Below are positions 51,737 to 60,590 of a stretch of DNA of 64,000 bases, piece by piece; position 1 is the first letter of the stretch, and each line of letters begins with the position of its first letter. The stretch comes from Desulfovibrio psychrotolerans (lineage in GTDB: Bacteria > Desulfobacterota > Desulfovibrionia > Desulfovibrionales > Desulfovibrionaceae). Made by a program: the position numbers and the translations under genes. Location: assembly GCF_013340305.1 (NCBI RefSeq), contig NZ_BLVP01000002.1:248001-312000 (forward strand), read 5' to 3'. A model generated the notes under the pieces. The model had not been told where the DNA came from and made no database searches. It saw nothing but the letters and a program-made list of their open reading frames with translations.

Positions 51737-52153
51737 GACCAAGCCTTTGTGCGGCGGATGGAACGGGGGGCGCAGGCGCGGACGCAGCACGATGAGTCTT
51801 GCCGGGTGGTACCGGACCTTATCGGACCCGATAAGGGATGCGCCCTGTGCGGCGTGGCGAAGACCGCAGGCAAGGCGGCATGAGGGCGGCGGAGAGATGC
51901 CTGACGCAGGCAGGACAGGCTCCGGGCGCATGAGAGATGCGCGGGAGTCTGGTTTTTTGTAGCAAGCAAGCTGGCGGTGACGCCTCCGGCAGACCGGAGG
52001 ACGGGTGTGGAATCGGCCGTCGGCAGATGGGTGGCGGAGCGTTGCAGCCGCCGCAATCTTCCCCGTGCTGAACGCGTTTTACGGCAGTGCCTTTTCGCAA
52101 GGCAGCCGCATGGGCGCACCGTCCGCGAAACAGAATCAAGCAGGAAAAGCAGC
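51737..52153. other. Intergenic region with operator-like palindrome
   Basis: This 417-base region lies between the FlrC-like gene and aconitase, both rightward. It carries the palindrome listed at 51817 and a small hairpin (CCTCCGG with CCGGAGG near 51984-52001). No credible gene is visible. Confidence 0.5.
51817..51836. promoter_or_regulatory. Perfect inverted repeat CCTTATCGG-AC-CCGATAAGG
   Basis: Nine-base arms with a two-base spacer, no T run afterwards, 80 bases beyond the FlrC-like stop and 318 bases before aconitase. The symmetry and spacing suit a dimeric regulator; which one is unknown. Confidence 0.6.
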
Positions 52154-54085
52154 ATGACCATGAACGTTACGCAGAAGATAATCGCAGCGCATCTCGTTTC
52201 CGGGGAGATGGTTCCCGGCGGGGAAATAGGCCTGCGTATAGACCAGACCCTGACGCAGGACGCCACGGGAACCATGGCCTATCTCCAGTTTGAGGCCATA
52301 GGCGTGGACCGCGTGCGTACTGATCTTTCCGTGAGCTATGTGGACCACAACACCTTGCAGATGGGCTTCCGCAACCCGGACGACCACCGTTTTCTGCGTA
52401 CCGTGGCCAGGAAATACGGGGTGGTGTTTTCGCCTCCCGGCACGGGCATCTGTCATCAGCTTCACCTTGAAAATTTTGCCAAGCCGGGGGCGACCCTTGT
52501 GGGTTCGGACAGCCATACCCCCACGGCGGGCGGCATAGGTTCGCTTGCCATGGGCGCGGGCGGGCTTTCCGTGGCGCTTGCCATGGCGGGCGAGCCGTAT
52601 TTCATCGCCATGCCCAAGGTGGTGCGGGTGAGGCTGGAAGGCGCGCTGACCGGGTGGGCTTCTGCCAAGGATGTTATCCTGCATCTGCTGGGTCTGCTTT
52701 CTGTGAAGGGCGGCGTGGGCAGGGTGTTTGAGTACGCCGGTCCCGGCGTTGCCACGCTCTCTGTGCCTGAGCGCGCCGTGATTACCAACATGGGGGCGGA
52801 GCTTGGCGCCACCACATCGGTTTTTCCCAGTGACGGGCAGACCCGCCAGTTCCTTGCCGCCATGGGCCGCGAGGGAGACTGGAAGGAGCTTGTTGCCGAT
52901 GCGGACGCCACCTATGACGAAGAAGTGGTCATTGACCTTTCCGCACTGGAACCCCTTGCGGCGCAGCCGCACATGCCGGACCGCGTGATGCCCGTGCGGG
53001 AGCTTGCAGGGCTTGCCGTGCAGCAGGTGGCCATAGGTTCGTGCACCAACTCTTCCTATGCGGACATGAAGTCTGTGGCGCAACTTTTTGCCGCCGCCAA
53101 GGTCAGCCCGGAAACGGACACCCTTATCAGCCCTGGTTCCAAGCAGGTGCTCAAGATGCTGGCACGCGAAGGGCTGGTTGAGCCGCTGCTGGACGCGGGT
53201 GCGCGTTTGCTGGAATGTTCGTGCGGTCCGTGCATAGGCATGGGGGGATCTCCCGTTTCCGGCGGCGTTTCCGTGCGCACCTTTAACAGGAATTTTGAGG
53301 GCCGTTCCGGTACCAAGGATGCCAAGGTGTATCTGGTAAGCCCCCTGACCGCCGCCATGGTGGCTATCCGCGGTGCGTTTACCGACCCTGCCACGTGGGG
53401 AACCGCTCCCGCCGTGCCCGATCTGCCCGCCGATGTGCCCAGCATACGGGACATGTTCCTGTATCCGCCGGCGGACGGCGACGGCGTGGAGGTGCAGCGC
53501 GGACCGAATATCGTGGCGCTGGAGAAGTTTGAAGGGTTTGGCGATGTGCTGGAAGCGGACGTGCTGCTCAAGGCGGGCGACGATATCACCACCGACCACA
53601 TTATGCCCGCAGGGGCGGAGATTACCGCGCTGCGGTCCAACGTGCCCGCCATAAGCGCCTACGTGTTCAACCGGGTGGATGAAGAGTTTGTGGCCCGGGC
53701 CAAAGCCTGTGACAACGGCGTTATCGTGGCGGGCGAGAATTACGGTCAGGGCTCTTCACGCGAGCACGCGGCCCTTGCACCGAGGCATCTGGGAGTTCGC
53801 GCCGTCATTGCCAAGTCGCTTGCGCGCATTCACCGCGCCAATCTGGTGAACTTCGGCATTTTGCCGCTTATGCTGGAAGACAAGGCGGACTATGATGTGC
53901 TTGCCCTCGGGCAGCGGCTGACCGTGCCTGTGGCCGGGATTACGGCAGGCGGCATAGTGCGGGTTGCCGTTGCGGGCGGCGGCAGCGTGGCCGTGAGGAA
54001 TGATTTGACGCAGAAGGAATTGGACATTATTCGGGCAGGCGGACTGCTTAATTATGTCCGTCTGTCAAAAACCGGCGTTGCGTAG
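52154..54085 (+). CDS. Aconitate hydratase (Aquifex type)
   Basis: A 643-residue aconitase. The 4Fe-4S ligands sit in GSCTNSSYADM and ECSCGPCIGMGGSP. The SDSHTPTAGGIGSLAMGAGG, FEGRSGTKDAKVYLVSP and GENYGQGSSREHAALAPRHLG motifs complete the active site. Its length and motif order suit the single-chain Aquifex-type family rather than AcnA (about 900 residues). It interconverts citrate and isocitrate. AGGAAAAG precedes the ATG; a second ATG two codons later is possible. A ppiD-like gene follows after 39 bases. Confidence 0.95.
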   Translation: MTMNVTQKIIAAHLVSGEMVPGGEIGLRIDQTLTQDATGTMAYLQFEAIGVDRVRTDLSVSYVDHNTLQMGFRNPDDHRFLRTVARKYGVVFSPPGTGICHQLHLENFAKPGATLVGSDSHTPTAGGIGSLAMGAGGLSVALAMAGEPYFIAMPKVVRVRLEGALTGWASAKDVILHLLGLLSVKGGVGRVFEYAGPGVATLSVPERAVITNMGAELGATTSVFPSDGQTRQFLAAMGREGDWKELVADADATYDEEVVIDLSALEPLAAQPHMPDRVMPVRELAGLAVQQVAIGSCTNSSYADMKSVAQLFAAAKVSPETDTLISPGSKQVLKMLAREGLVEPLLDAGARLLECSCGPCIGMGGSPVSGGVSVRTFNRNFEGRSGTKDAKVYLVSPLTAAMVAIRGAFTDPATWGTAPAVPDLPADVPSIRDMFLYPPADGDGVEVQRGPNIVALEKFEGFGDVLEADVLLKAGDDITTDHIMPAGAEITALRSNVPAISAYVFNRVDEEFVARAKACDNGVIVAGENYGQGSSREHAALAPRHLGVRAVIAKSLARIHRANLVNFGILPLMLEDKADYDVLALGQRLTVPVAGITAGGIVRVAVAGGGSVAVRNDLTQKELDIIRAGGLLNYVRLSKTGVA

Positions 54086-54124
54086 CATTACGGCGCCACA
54101 CGTCAGAACGAAAGGAAACGGAGC

Positions 54125-56020
54125 ATGTTGGACTCTATTCGGCAGAATGCCCAGTCGTGGGGCGTAAAGATTGCCTTTGCCCTTATTATTATAGTGTTCG
54201 TATTCTGGGGCGTGGGGTCCATGAGCCCCTCAAAGAACGCGAGCGTGCTCGCCACCGTGAACGAGAAGCCCATTCTGGTGCCTGAATTCAAGCAGGCATA
54301 CGAGCAGCAGTTCGCCATGATGAAGCAGCAGATTCCCGGCCTGAAGGCCGAAGATCTGCGGCAGATCGGGTTCGGGCAGCAGGTGCTGCAGCAGCTTGTG
54401 ACCAAGAAGCTGATTCTTCAGGAAGCCGAGCGCATGGGCGTGACGGTGACCCCCCACGAACTGAAGAAGACCATTGCTTCCATTGCCGTGTTCCGCAATG
54501 AGCAGGAAGTGTTTGACGGCGATGTGTACAAAAAGGTGCTGGCTGCGCAGGGTATGACCCCCGGGCAGTTTGAGGAAAGCTACCGTCAGGACCTGCTGCT
54601 GGAAAAGATGCAGGACTATGTGACCCTGCCCGCAGCCGTGACTGCCGAAGAAGCGCGCGCCGCCTTTGCCTTTGCGGGTGAGCGCCGGTCTATAGAGTAC
54701 GCTGTGCTTGCAGCCGCCTCTTTTGTGGAAAAGGCCACCGTTGACCCGGAAAGCGTGCAGCAGTTTTATGAGAACAACAAACAGCAGTTCAGCCAGCCCG
54801 CGCGCGTGAGCCTTGACTATATTCTCATTACCCCGCGCAGTCTTGCGCGCCCCGACGAGGTGTCTGACGCAGACGTGGCTGCCTATTACGAAGCCAACAG
54901 CGAAAGCGCTTTTGTGCAGGAAGAATCCATGCAGGCACGGCACATTCTGGTGCTTGCCGATGAAAACGCTCCCGAAGAGAAGGTTGCCGAAGCCAAGGCA
55001 AAGATTGAGGCCGTGAAAGCCCGTATTGCCAAGGGTGAGGACTTCGGGGCAGTGGCCAAGGCTGTTTCCGAGTGTCCTTCCGCTCCGCAGGGTGGCGATC
55101 TGGGCACCTTTGGCCGGGGAGCCATGGTCAAGCCGTTTGAAGACGCCGCCTTTGCCCTGAAGGCCGGGCAGGTTTCCGATGTGGTGCGCACGCAGTTCGG
55201 CTTCCATATCATAAAGGCTGAAGCCGTGACGCCCCGCAAGGTGAAGACCCTTGATGAAGTGGGCGATGATATCCGCAGGCGCATAGCCGAAGACAGAGCG
55301 GCAGACAAGGTTGCGGACACCATGGATACCGTGTTCGAAGAACTGCTTGCAGGCAAGGCGCTTGCCGCAGCGGCTGACGAGCACAAGCTGGAACTGCGTT
55401 CCACGCCGGAATTCCCCCGGTCCCGCGCGCAGGACGTGGCCGGACTGAAGGAAGAGTCCGCTGCGATCGTTTTCAGCACTCCGGCTGACAGCCTTGTGGA
55501 ATCGCCCCTTGAAGTGGAAGGCGGGTATATTCTTGCCCGTGTGAACACCAGCAAGCCTGAGAGTTTTGTGCACTTTGAGCAGGTGAAGCCCGCCATTGAA
55601 GGACGCCTGCTGCAGGAAGCCGCCACCCGCATGGCGGGAGAGGAAGCCAGAGCCATTGCCAACGATGTGAAGGCGGGCAATCTTCCCAAGGCACTGGCGG
55701 ATACCGTGCAGACCTCGCCGTTGATTAACCGCAACGGGGTGGTGCCCGGTCTGGGACAGGCTCCCGAGCTTATGGAGGCCGTGTTCTCCGGTACCGCAGA
55801 CACGTGGTCCGGCCCCTTCATGAGCACCGCAGGTGCCGTGTTCTTCCGCGTGAAGGACGTGGCGGCACCCACTGAAGAAGAATGGAAGAGCGCGGAAGAA
55901 CGCGTGATTGCCTCCATGCTGAACGCCAGAAAGCAGGAACTGTTCCGCGCTTTTGTCAACGAACTGGTGAAGAAGGGCAAGGTGGAAATCCATAATCAGG
56001 ATTTCGTGGCCAATCTTTAG
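54125..56020 (+). CDS. PpiD/SurA-type peptidyl-prolyl isomerase
   Basis: A 631-residue membrane-anchored foldase. The start [23 protein letters not shown] gives an N-terminal membrane anchor (residues 15-34). A SurA_N-like region follows, then a parvulin domain ([13 protein letters not shown] ... [26 protein letters not shown] ... TQFGFHIIK, about residues 270-370), then a C-terminal domain. This is the PpiD layout: it helps proteins fold after export at the inner membrane, periplasmic side. AAAGGAAACGG precedes the ATG. A terminator follows the gene. Confidence 0.93.
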   Translation: MLDSIRQNAQSWGVKIAFALIIIVFVFWGVGSMSPSKNASVLATVNEKPILVPEFKQAYEQQFAMMKQQIPGLKAEDLRQIGFGQQVLQQLVTKKLILQEAERMGVTVTPHELKKTIASIAVFRNEQEVFDGDVYKKVLAAQGMTPGQFEESYRQDLLLEKMQDYVTLPAAVTAEEARAAFAFAGERRSIEYAVLAAASFVEKATVDPESVQQFYENNKQQFSQPARVSLDYILITPRSLARPDEVSDADVAAYYEANSESAFVQEESMQARHILVLADENAPEEKVAEAKAKIEAVKARIAKGEDFGAVAKAVSECPSAPQGGDLGTFGRGAMVKPFEDAAFALKAGQVSDVVRTQFGFHIIKAEAVTPRKVKTLDEVGDDIRRRIAEDRAADKVADTMDTVFEELLAGKALAAAADEHKLELRSTPEFPRSRAQDVAGLKEESAAIVFSTPADSLVESPLEVEGGYILARVNTSKPESFVHFEQVKPAIEGRLLQEAATRMAGEEARAIANDVKAGNLPKALADTVQTSPLINRNGVVPGLGQAPELMEAVFSGTADTWSGPFMSTAGAVFFRVKDVAAPTEEEWKSAEERVIASMLNARKQELFRAFVNELVKKGKVEIHNQDFVANL

Positions 56021-56047
56021 CAGCTTCCGGTTCAATGAAGAACAGGG

Positions 56048-56080
56048 GAGGGCGGCCATGCGGCTGCCCTCTTTTTTTTT
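56048..56080 (+). terminator. Intrinsic terminator after ppiD-like gene
   Basis: Stem GAGGGCGGCC-ATGC-GGCTGCCCTC (one G-T pair) followed by nine T, 27 bases after the stop. Confidence 0.92.
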
Positions 56081-56179
56081 GTGCGGTCAGCGGAGGCGGC
56101 AGTGAATGGCGTAGTAGAGAGATGTTACCCTTGCGCGGGAAAATGGTATAGGGTGTACCAAACCAAGGAGGATTTCTCG

Positions 56180-56743
56180 ATGGCAAAGAAACTGTTGCTC
56201 ATTTGCGGCGATTTTGTGGAAGACTATGAAATCATGGTGCCCTTTCAGGCCTTGCAGGCCATGGGATATGCGGTGGACGCGGTGTGCCCCGGCAAGAAGG
56301 CCGGAGAATCGGTGGCGACCGCCATCCATGACTTTGAAGGACACCAGACCTATTCGGAAAAGCCGGGGCACAATTTTACCCTGAACGCCACCTTTGACGA
56401 GGTGGTACCGGAAAAGTATGATGGACTGATCATTCCCGGAGGGCGTGCGCCTGAGTATCTGCGCCTGAACGACAAGGTGCTTGCCATGGTGCGCCACTTC
56501 TACGACTCCCGTAAGGTCATCGGCGCTGTGTGCCACGGTGCGCAGCTGCTGGCGGCGGCGGTGTCGCTGGACGGGCGGCGGATTTCCGCCTATCCTGCCT
56601 GCTCTCCGGAAGTGCGTCTGGCAGGGGCCGAGTATGTGAACCTGCCGATGGATGAGGCTGTTACGGACGGCAACATAGTGACCGCCCCCGCATGGCCCGC
56701 GCACCCGCAGTGGCTGCGCAAGATTGCCGACCTGCTGGGATAG
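56180..56743 (+). CDS. DJ-1/PfpI-family protein
   Basis: A 187-residue class I glutamine-amidotransferase-like protein. The nucleophile elbow is AVCHGAQLL, an acidic residue lies at Glu15 (DFVEDYEI), and [14 protein letters not shown] completes the family pattern. PfpI/DJ-1 proteins act as proteases, glyoxalases or deglycases; which applies here cannot be read. AAGGAGG lies nine bases upstream of the ATG. Confidence 0.93.
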   Translation: MAKKLLLICGDFVEDYEIMVPFQALQAMGYAVDAVCPGKKAGESVATAIHDFEGHQTYSEKPGHNFTLNATFDEVVPEKYDGLIIPGGRAPEYLRLNDKVLAMVRHFYDSRKVIGAVCHGAQLLAAAVSLDGRRISAYPACSPEVRLAGAEYVNLPMDEAVTDGNIVTAPAWPAHPQWLRKIADLLG

Positions 56744-56880
56744 GCTGCGGTAGCACGATCTCGCAGGGTGCCCGGTTGAAGGGCGCGGGTGTGAGGGTGC
56801 CGGAGTCCGCCGGGGAGAACGCGGCGGTCTATGGTGTTTGCCGGTGCGCTGTATGGAACGGCGAAAAGAGAGGTGCCATA

Positions 56881-57186
56881 ATGTGCCGGATTTACGCTTC
56901 CACCGAACCTGCGGAATACGAACAGGTAACCCGCTCTGTGCGTCTGCATGGCGGCGTGACCAGCGTGCGGCTTGAGCGGCGATTCTGGGCTGTGCTGGAG
57001 GAGCTTGCCGAGTCGGAAGACACCTCTTTGCCCAAGTTTCTGGAGGCACTGCATGACGAAGCGGTTGCCCTGCACGGCCAGATAGGCAACTTTGCCTCGT
57101 TGCTGCGCGTGGTGTGCGCCACGTATCTGGACACGGTGCGTTCCGGGGGATATGTGCGCGAGGTGGCGGACAGACCGCAGCCGTAA
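56881..57186 (+). CDS. Ribbon-helix-helix domain protein
   Basis: A 101-residue protein with the RHH_4-type pattern: RSVRLHGGVTSVRLERRFWAVLEELAESEDTSLPKFLEALHDEA and a following helix (NFASLLRVVCATYLD). Proteins of this family bind DNA as dimers through a two-stranded sheet. GAGAGGTG precedes the ATG. It stands alone between the PfpI-type gene and a terminator. Confidence 0.88.
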   Translation: MCRIYASTEPAEYEQVTRSVRLHGGVTSVRLERRFWAVLEELAESEDTSLPKFLEALHDEAVALHGQIGNFASLLRVVCATYLDTVRSGGYVREVADRPQP

Positions 57187-57250
57187 TTGCGCCTTTTGCC
57201 TTGAACAATGTCCGGAAGTTTTTGAGCCGGAACGGATCGACACACAATGA

Positions 57251-57300
57251 ACAGCCCCCGGCCTGAGTCCGCCATGCGGAACCGGCCGGGGGCTGTTGTT
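57251..57300. terminator. Intrinsic terminator between convergent genes
   Basis: A perfect 13-base stem ACAGCCCCCGGCC / GGCCGGGGGCTGT (57251-57263 and 57284-57296) with a small inner hairpin in the loop, followed on the plus strand by TGTTTTG. It separates the RHH gene from the convergent ferredoxin gene. Confidence 0.85.
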
Positions 57301-57306
57301 TTGTGG

Positions 57307-58158
57307 CTACTGCCCGAACAGAGTCTGCTGCGCGCGCCCGCCGCCGCAGGTCATGATGATTTCCTCCACCGGAATGCCGGTGTCTGCGCGCTTGGCTGCT
57401 TCGAACACGGCCTGTGAGAGGCCCCGGCAGCAGGGGACTTCCATGCGCAGCACCGCGATGGAACGGATGCCGCTGGTGGCGAGGATGTCTGTTATCTTCT
57501 GCACGTAGGCGTTGGTATCGTCAAACTTGGGGCAGCCGATGAGCACCACCTTGCCGCGTGCGAATTCGCTGTGGAAGATGGGGGAGGCTGCGGAGGCGCA
57601 GTCTGCGGCCACCAGCACGTCTGCACCCTTCAGGTATTCCGCCGTGGGCGGCACAAGGCGAATCTTGAGCGGCCAGTGGCCGGGGCCGGAAACGGGGCCG
57701 CCTTCTACCGTTACGGCCTGTATGCCGTCTGGTGCTGACTGCATGGGGGTGATGCGCTTGGCCATGGAGCCGGGGCAGCCGCACCCATGGCCGCCTGCGT
57801 GCGCATGACCATGTTGAGCACCGTGGCCGGCGTGCCCGATGTGAGCAGGGCCGTGACCGTGCGGGCCGTGTGAAGCGTGGGAACTGTGGGACGGGGTGGC
57901 CTTGCCATCGCGCCGGGCAACCCATGCCAGAGCGGCTTCCTCGTCAAAGTCGTCCGCCTCGCGTTCGATGATGTGCAGGGCGTTTTCCGGGCATGCGCCG
58001 ATGCACGCGCCCAGTCCGTCACAGAAGGAATCCTTTACGATTTTGGCCTTGCCGTCCACGATGGCCAGTGCGCCTTCTGCGCAGTCCACGATGCACAGGC
58101 CACAACCGGTGCACTTTTCTTCGTCAATTTCGATAATCTTTCTTTTGATCTTGGACAT
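57307..58158 (-). CDS. Ferredoxin-type protein with His-rich linker, downstream of hcp
   Basis: A 283-residue protein with two N-terminal 4Fe-4S motifs (CTGCGLCIVDC, CDGLGACIGAC). A His/Gly-rich linker of about 40 residues follows (HASHGPHGHGPAHIGHAGHG). The C-terminal domain contains AADCASAASPIFH, VLIGCPKFDD and MEVPCCRGLSQA. It follows hcp on the same strand after about 270 bases. In Desulfovibrio a similar iron-sulfur protein gene accompanies hcp and is co-regulated. It probably donates electrons to Hcp (inference). The His-rich linker may bind metal ions. AGGGGATACC precedes the ATG. Confidence 0.9.
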   Translation of the reverse strand: MSKIKRKIIEIDEEKCTGCGLCIVDCAEGALAIVDGKAKIVKDSFCDGLGACIGACPENALHIIEREADDFDEEAALAWVARRDGKATPSHSSHASHGPHGHGPAHIGHAGHGAQHGHAHAGGHGCGCPGSMAKRITPMQSAPDGIQAVTVEGGPVSGPGHWPLKIRLVPPTAEYLKGADVLVAADCASAASPIFHSEFARGKVVLIGCPKFDDTNAYVQKITDILATSGIRSIAVLRMEVPCCRGLSQAVFEAAKRADTGIPVEEIIMTCGGGRAQQTLFGQ

Positions 58159-58429
58159 ATTGGTATCCCCTGTGGATAATTGATTTTGCATATTTTTGTT
58201 GGTGCCGGGCCCTAAGCTGTGTCTGGTGCCATGGTCGGCGCCTTACTTGGTTCCGGGACGGGCACTTGGGTTGCGGTGCTTCACCCGCTCTGGTGATGCC
58301 CGGTCCTGTGACCGGCCAGCGCCGGAATGGGTGCTGCCGTTGGTTCGGAGTTCCGTCTTGCCGGGTGGTGGGAAGAATGCAGGACATCGGGAGGGGAGAG
58401 GAGGCACCCCTCCCGATGTTCTGATGGGA

Positions 58430-60034
58430 TTAGCCCAGAATGGCCTTGAGGTCTTCGTCAGGCGTGGAGATGGGCTTGATGTTATAGTTTTCTACAAGGA
58501 AGTTCAGCACGTTGGGGCTTACGAACGCGGGCAGTGAGGGTCCGAGGCGGATATCCTTGATGCCGAGCGCCAGCAGGGTGAGCAGAATGACCACGGCCTT
58601 CTGCTCGTACCAGCTGAGCACGAGAGAGAGGGGCAGGTCGTTCACGCCGCAGTTGAATGCGTTGGCAAGCGCCACGGCGATCTGCACGGCGGAGTAGGCA
58701 TCGTTGCACTGGCCCACGTCCAGAAGGCGCGGAATGCCGCCTATGTCGCCGATCTGCTTGTCAAAGAACCGGAACTTGCCGCATGCGAGGGTGAGCACCA
58801 CGGTGTCCTTGGGGGTCTTTTCCACGAACTCGGTGTAGTAGTTACGTCCGGGCTTGGCACCGTCGCAGCCGCCCACCAGGAAGAAGTGACGGATGGCACC
58901 GGCCTTCACGGCGTCGATGACCTTATCTGCCACGCCGAGCACCGCGTTGCGGCCAAAGCCGGTGAGCACGGTCTTGCCGGGCTTGTCTTCGGTAAAGCCG
59001 GGCAGTTCAAGGGCGCGCTTGATCACGGGAGTGAAGTCGCGGTTTTCGCAGTGGACCAGACCGGGCCAGCCCACCAGGCCGGTGGTGAACACGTTGGCCT
59101 TGTAAGAGTCCTGCGGCTTCTGGATGCAGTTGGTGGTGAACAGGATGGCACCGGGGAAGGCCGGGAATTCCTTGTGCTGGTTCTGCCATGCGGTGCCGAA
59201 GTGGCCGTAGAAGTGGGGGTACTTCTTCAGTTCCGGGTAGCCGTGGCAGGGCAGCATTTCGCCGTGGGTGTATATGTTTATGCCCTTGCCTTCCGTCTGC
59301 TTGAGCAGTTCGTGCAGGTCCTTCAGGTCGTGACCGGAAACGAGGATGGCCTTGCCCTTCTTCTGCCCCAGCGGCACTTCCGTGGGAACAGGGTGGCCGT
59401 AGGTGCCGGTGTTGCCTGCGTCCAGCAGTTCCATGGCGCGCAGGTTCACGTTGCCGCATTCCAGCAGCAGGCCCACCCATGCATTCAGGTCGCGCTCTAC
59501 GCCGTCGTATCCGGCCGCAAGAGCCTTGTACAGGAAGTCGTATACCTTCTCGTCCTGCTGGCCGAGAATGCCCGCATGGTCGGCGTAGGCGGCAAGGCCC
59601 TTGAGCCCGTAAACCAGAAGCTGCTTGACGGAGCGGATATCGTCGTTGGAATCGAAGTCGGCAACGCCGTGACCTTCTGCCTGTGCGACCAGCCCGTCGA
59701 TGGTGGAGGCGGGCTTGTAGGTGCCGGGACCTGCGGGCAGGGATGCGCCGCCCTTGGTAAGCAGTTCATCGCGCTTGGCGACGATGTCGCTGATGAAGGT
59801 CTGGAAACGTGCGGGGTCGAAGTTGACGTTGGTGAGGGTGGTGAAGAGCATCTTGGCAGTGAAATGGCCAAGGGCCAGATCCTTGTTGCCGGTCTTCAGG
59901 GCCGCAAGGGAGAGACCGCGCAGGGAGTAGACCACGAGGTCCTGAATGTCGGACACTTCGGGCTGCTTGCCGCACACGCCTATCTGGGTGCAGCCGGTTC
60001 CTTTGGCAGTCTGTTCACACTGGTTGCAAAACAT
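58430..60034 (-). CDS. hcp: Hybrid-cluster protein, hydroxylamine/NO reductase
   Basis: A 534-residue Hcp. The N-terminal Fe-S site is CNQCEQTAKGTGCTQIGVCG, and later segments include VYSLRGLSLAALKTGNK, ISGHDLKDLHELLKQTEGKGINIYTHGEMLP, FTTNCIQKPQ, GGCDGAKPGRNYYTEF, LACGKFRFF, VGQCNDAYSAVQIAVAL and SWYEQKAVVILL, covering hybrid-cluster ligands. It reduces hydroxylamine or nitric oxide in the cytoplasm during nitrosative stress. AAGGAG lies seven bases before this ATG, which gives the usual MFCNQC start. An in-frame ATG at 60115 with its own GGGAG would add 27 residues and is a real alternative. Confidence 0.95.
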   Translation of the reverse strand: MFCNQCEQTAKGTGCTQIGVCGKQPEVSDIQDLVVYSLRGLSLAALKTGNKDLALGHFTAKMLFTTLTNVNFDPARFQTFISDIVAKRDELLTKGGASLPAGPGTYKPASTIDGLVAQAEGHGVADFDSNDDIRSVKQLLVYGLKGLAAYADHAGILGQQDEKVYDFLYKALAAGYDGVERDLNAWVGLLLECGNVNLRAMELLDAGNTGTYGHPVPTEVPLGQKKGKAILVSGHDLKDLHELLKQTEGKGINIYTHGEMLPCHGYPELKKYPHFYGHFGTAWQNQHKEFPAFPGAILFTTNCIQKPQDSYKANVFTTGLVGWPGLVHCENRDFTPVIKRALELPGFTEDKPGKTVLTGFGRNAVLGVADKVIDAVKAGAIRHFFLVGGCDGAKPGRNYYTEFVEKTPKDTVVLTLACGKFRFFDKQIGDIGGIPRLLDVGQCNDAYSAVQIAVALANAFNCGVNDLPLSLVLSWYEQKAVVILLTLLALGIKDIRLGPSLPAFVSPNVLNFLVENYNIKPISTPDEDLKAILG

Positions 60035-60253
60035 TGCATGCTCCTTGTTGGAAGAGGGTTTCTGTTCGCCGCTGGCGGCGTTGCCGGTAAAGAAGGAAAG
60101 AAATTTTTTGATCATGGTCTGCTCCCGTTTTTCCGGCTGCGCTGAGGAGGTCTGAAGCCCATGCTGCCGCGCCGGTTATTTGCTTGCGTTGTCCGGCGTG
60201 CGTATGTTCCGTGCGCCGTTGAGTGCAATCTAGGCCGGATGGCCCGTGCGGTA

Positions 60254-60269
60254 TGTGACACGCATCAAA
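60254..60269. promoter_or_regulatory. CRP/FNR-type half-palindrome upstream of hcp
   Basis: TGTGA-CACGCA-TCAAA, 139 bases upstream of the longer hcp start, matches the left half of a CRP/FNR-class site fully and the right half at three of five positions. Hcp genes in Desulfovibrio are known to be controlled by the CRP/FNR-family regulator HcpR, so the site is a candidate. Confidence 0.4.
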
Positions 60270-60438
60270 AAGGGAGAAATCTTTTCATCTTTTTCCATGC
60301 TCAGGGAAAATTGGACATTATATATGGGAAAAGGTGAGGGCGGAGGAGGAATCTTTTGGAGAAAAAATGATTTGGCTGCGATTTGGGCTTGACGAAGGTG
60401 GCTCATGTGCGTAGATACCATCTCCGCCGTAACGGTGT

Positions 60439-60513
<75 letters not shown>

Positions 60514-60528
60514 CACTGAATCGGAGCA

Positions 60529-60556
60529 GAGGGAGGCGGAAATGCCTCCCTCTTTT
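60529..60556 (+). terminator. Intrinsic terminator between tRNA-Val and thrS
   Basis: Perfect stem GAGGGAGGC-GGAAAT-GCCTCCCTC followed by TTTTG, 15 bases after the tRNA. It can end the tRNA transcript. Being only 35 bases before the thrS start it could also act as an attenuator for thrS. Confidence 0.85.
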
Positions 60557-60590
60557 GCGTTATTCACATCATTTTTCAGGAGAAGCCATC

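Noticed and set aside
54230-56059. Long minus-strand open frame of about 600 codons
   Set aside because: It is antisense to the PpiD-like gene, and the translation is low-complexity with no motifs.
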